From: Paenibacillus sp. FSL W8-0186 | GTDB taxonomy: Bacteria > Bacillota > Bacilli > Paenibacillales > Paenibacillaceae | DNA length: 64,000 nucleotides | Assembly: GCF_037969765.1 (NCBI RefSeq) | Contig: NZ_CP150207.1 | Location: 2,528,001 to 2,592,000, forward strand | Direction: 5' to 3' | Shown here: positions 62,088-64,000 of the stretch, one piece after another | Layout: each line of letters begins with the position of its first letter | How positions within the stretch are numbered: the first letter of the stretch is position 1 | The notes under the pieces: model-generated | Told to the model about the DNA's origin: nothing | Databases searched by the model: none | The model's input: only the letters and a program-made list of their open reading frames with translations | Made by a program: the position numbers and the translations under genes

Positions 62088-63422
62088 GTGTCGATGAACA
62101 TGAAGGTTGCAGTCATCGGTCCGCATGACCTGGTCGATGCGGTGCTCCATATTGGATCTTTCTTTTCCGAGCTGTCCATGCTCCCTGCGCCTTACCGCCA
62201 TGAACGGGAGACGCTTGAGATCATCGAGAAAATTCGGGATCAGGCGGATATAATGCTTTTTACGGGTCCGATCCCTTATCAGATTGCCTTGGCGGCATCA
62301 CCCGGTAAACCTATGGTTCACGTGTTTTATTCGGGAACAGCACTGTATAAGGTGCTGTTTGATTGCTACCGCCAGCATGTTCTGTCTTTCGATGAGCGGC
62401 TGCCAATCAGTGTGGATGTGCTGCAGCGAAATGAGGTGGAGGAGCCGCTTCGGGAAATCGGGCTGCCGATTCACGATATTTTTATTAAAACCTATGCATC
62501 GGGTATGGGCCATGAGGAATTCGTCGCTTTTCATTATGATTTGTGGAGAGCGGGGAAAGTAATGGTCACGGTAACCTGTGTAACCTCGGTTTATCATCGT
62601 CTGGTCGAGCTCGGCGTTCCTGCATTCCGGGTCATACCGACGCAATCGGCGATTCGGGACGCTTTGAATTGCGCTCTGCTGGAAGGGAAGAGCCTTCGTT
62701 ATAGCAGCACACAAATCGCCGTTGGTATTATGAACATCGATAACTTTGAGCAAGTCGCCAAAGAGGCAGCCTCCGAATACGACATCCAGCGCAAAAAAAT
62801 TATCCTGCAGCAAATTCTTATCGATTTCGGGGAAGAAACCCAGTCCCTGATCAAATGGAGCAATTCGGATGAAGTGTCGTTTATCACCACACGTGGAATT
62901 ATCGAGCAGGTGACGCGTAAATTCCAGGACGCTCCGCTGCTGCTGGAAGTCATGGAGCGGCTGCAATGGAATGCCAGTATCGGCATTGGCATTGGCCGTA
63001 CAGCCAATGAAGCGGAAGGCAAAGCACGCGAAGCGCTGCTCAAGGCCAAGACAGGCGGCGGCGGCAACTGTTTCCTGATTATGCAGGACGGAATGGTTTA
63101 CGGCCCGATGGGCTCGGAGCTGAAGCTGGAATATTCCGCGCGGAGCGAGAATCCAGAGCTGATTTCGTTAGCGAAAAAGGTAGGGCTTAGTGTGGGTACG
63201 ATCAATAAGCTCATTTCGTTATGCCGGAGGCTCGGTACGTCGAGGATTACTGCCGCCCAGCTCGCGGAGGGCTTCGGTATTACGCTTCGCAGCGCGCGGC
63301 GGATCATGGCGGCCTTGGAGAAATATGAAATTGCCAGTATCGTAGGGGAAGAGCAGCCTGCTGGACGGGGCAGACCGCGGCAAATTTATTCTTTGAACCT
63401 AGAAGGAGTCGACTATGAGTAA
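62088..63422 (+). CDS. Transcription regulator with cyclase-fold sensor domain and winged helix
   Basis: About 444 residues in three parts. Residues 1-130 are an alpha/beta unit (VAVIGPHDLVDAVLHIGSFF, MLFTGPIPYQIALA). About 210-350 recall the GGDEF/GTP cyclohydrolase III-like nucleotidyl-cyclase fold: IAVGIMNIDNFEQVAKEA, WSNSDEVSFIT in place of GGDEF, and SIGIGIGRTANEAEGKAREALLKAK. The C-terminal 80 residues are a winged helix (RITAAQLAEGFGITLRSARRIMAALE) ending in RGRPRQIYSL. GTG 62088 follows GGGGGTGG. The stop overlaps the M20 gene by 8 bases. It probably regulates this cluster; the ligand may be a nucleotide. I know no named family for this architecture. Confidence 0.75.
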   Translation: MSMNMKVAVIGPHDLVDAVLHIGSFFSELSMLPAPYRHERETLEIIEKIRDQADIMLFTGPIPYQIALAASPGKPMVHVFYSGTALYKVLFDCYRQHVLSFDERLPISVDVLQRNEVEEPLREIGLPIHDIFIKTYASGMGHEEFVAFHYDLWRAGKVMVTVTCVTSVYHRLVELGVPAFRVIPTQSAIRDALNCALLEGKSLRYSSTQIAVGIMNIDNFEQVAKEAASEYDIQRKKIILQQILIDFGEETQSLIKWSNSDEVSFITTRGIIEQVTRKFQDAPLLLEVMERLQWNASIGIGIGRTANEAEGKAREALLKAKTGGGGNCFLIMQDGMVYGPMGSELKLEYSARSENPELISLAKKVGLSVGTINKLISLCRRLGTSRITAAQLAEGFGITLRSARRIMAALEKYEIASIVGEEQPAGRGRPRQIYSLNLEGVDYE

Positions 63423-64000
63423 AATGAACCTATTGCAAGTCGCCTTATCTCTGGAACAGGAAATTGTAGACGTTCGCCGCCATTTGCATCAATACCCCGA
63501 GCTGGGTTTCCAGGAGTTCATTACTTCGGCGTACGTGGCGGAGCAGCTTGAGCGGCTTGGGCTTGAGGTGCAGCGCGGCGTTGCCGGTACCGGGGTCGTG
63601 GCGCTGCTCGAAACGGGCCGCCCCGGGCCATGCATCGCGGTACGGGCGGATATGGACGCCCTGCCCTTGCAGGAGCGGACAGGGCTGCCTTATGCATCGC
63701 GGCATGAGGGCGCGATGCATGCCTGCGGCCATGACGGCCATATGGCCATGGCGCTAGGCGCCGCCCGGATGCTGACCGGACTAAAGCGTGAGCTGATCGG
63801 CACGGTCAAGTTCATTTTTCAGCCGGCGGAGGAAATGCTGGGCGGAGCCCGGCACATGATCGATGCTGGGGTCCTGGACTCGCCGCGCGTGGACGGCATC
63901 ATCGGCTTGCACTTGTGGCCGGACCTGCCGACAGGATGCTTCGGCGTAAAGGCGGGGACAATTATGGCCAGCATGGACCATGTCGACATTACGGTACATG
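63415..64000 (+). CDS. M20-family amidohydrolase (N-acyl-amino acid hydrolase-like), 5' part
   Basis: The gene runs off the window; 195 codons are seen. Family motifs: DVRRHLHQYPELGFQE, AVRADMDALPLQE (metal Asp), HACGHDGHMAMALGAA (metal His) and IFQPAEEMLGGARHMIDAG (catalytic Glu and metal Glu). This matches the HipO/AmaA-like M20D branch, which removes acyl groups from amino acids, small amides or IAA-conjugates. ATG 63415 follows AGAAGGAGTCGACT and overlaps the regulator stop by 8 bases, so it is the next gene in the cluster. Its substrate may be an amino-acid amide linked to the carbohydrate. Confidence 0.9.
   Translation, partial: MSKMNLLQVALSLEQEIVDVRRHLHQYPELGFQEFITSAYVAEQLERLGLEVQRGVAGTGVVALLETGRPGPCIAVRADMDALPLQERTGLPYASRHEGAMHACGHDGHMAMALGAARMLTGLKRELIGTVKFIFQPAEEMLGGARHMIDAGVLDSPRVDGIIGLHLWPDLPTGCFGVKAGTIMASMDHVDITVH

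Overview
The window is a stretch of chromosome from a spore-forming, low-to-mid-GC Gram-positive bacterium, most probably Paenibacillus. The evidence is the miaB-ricA pair, a bacillithiol-type YpdA reductase, an S-layer-homology protein, a close homologue of the Bacillus replication terminator protein, a B12 riboswitch on metE, strong AAGGAGG-type ribosome binding sites and frequent TTG/GTG starts. I see no rRNA, tRNA, CRISPR array, prophage or insertion sequence.

Layout. 1-9.8 kb: the end of miaB, ricA, a hotdog thioesterase, an NAD-salvage group (Nudix/winged-helix protein, pncA, pncB), a two-gene fused 2-oxoacid:ferredoxin oxidoreductase and a YhdH-type reductase. 9.9-13.7 kb: a lipoprotein, moaB, a CobW-type metallochaperone, an 18-cysteine copper-storage-like protein and an SLH/PrcB secreted protein. 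14.2-18.4 kb (minus strand): a heterodimeric BmrCD-type multidrug ABC exporter, preceded by a promoter, a 39-codon leader ORF and an intrinsic attenuator that I identify here. 18.5-32 kb: mixed single genes (HesB-like, phosphotransferase, ABC exporter, UPF0756 protein, YpdA, esterase, MFS pump, small unknown genes, SDR, HrpB). 32.2-33.4 kb: an orphan NarL-type regulator and an rtp homologue with two inverted palindromic sites upstream. 33.5-36.2 kb: B12 riboswitch and metE. 36.3-50.8 kb: an envelope and signalling region with MgtC-like protein, a VanRS-like system, a receiver-SARP regulator, a small unknown protein, a 1180-residue LPXTG adhesin, a sortase, a giant hybrid kinase, a diguanylate cyclase, a D,D-carboxypeptidase and an ECF sigma factor. 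50.9-64 kb: one long plus-strand catabolic cluster.

Working together. The catabolic cluster joins a cytoplasmic heparinase II/III-type lyase, a carbohydrate ABC importer without its own ATPase, two NAD-type oxidoreductases, a DapA-family aldolase/lyase, a TIM-barrel isomerase, an iron-sulfur L-serine dehydratase, an M20 amidohydrolase and a regulator with a cyclase-fold domain. Overlapping ends and CcpA-like sites suggest a catabolite-controlled pathway for a carbohydrate carrying an amino-acid or acyl-amino group; the substrate is not known. In the envelope region, three promoters (small unknown gene, LPXTG adhesin, sortase) share a 17-bp motif exactly 27 bp upstream of the -10. This points to one activator, most economically the neighbouring receiver-SARP protein driven by the hybrid kinase.

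The least expected items are the attenuator-controlled exporter leader, the rtp gene with its candidate Ter/operator pair, the shared surface-gene promoter motif, an array of 44-bp hairpin repeats after the ABC permease genes, and the lyase/serine-dehydratase operon itself. All were read by eye; no alignment, folding or database search was run.
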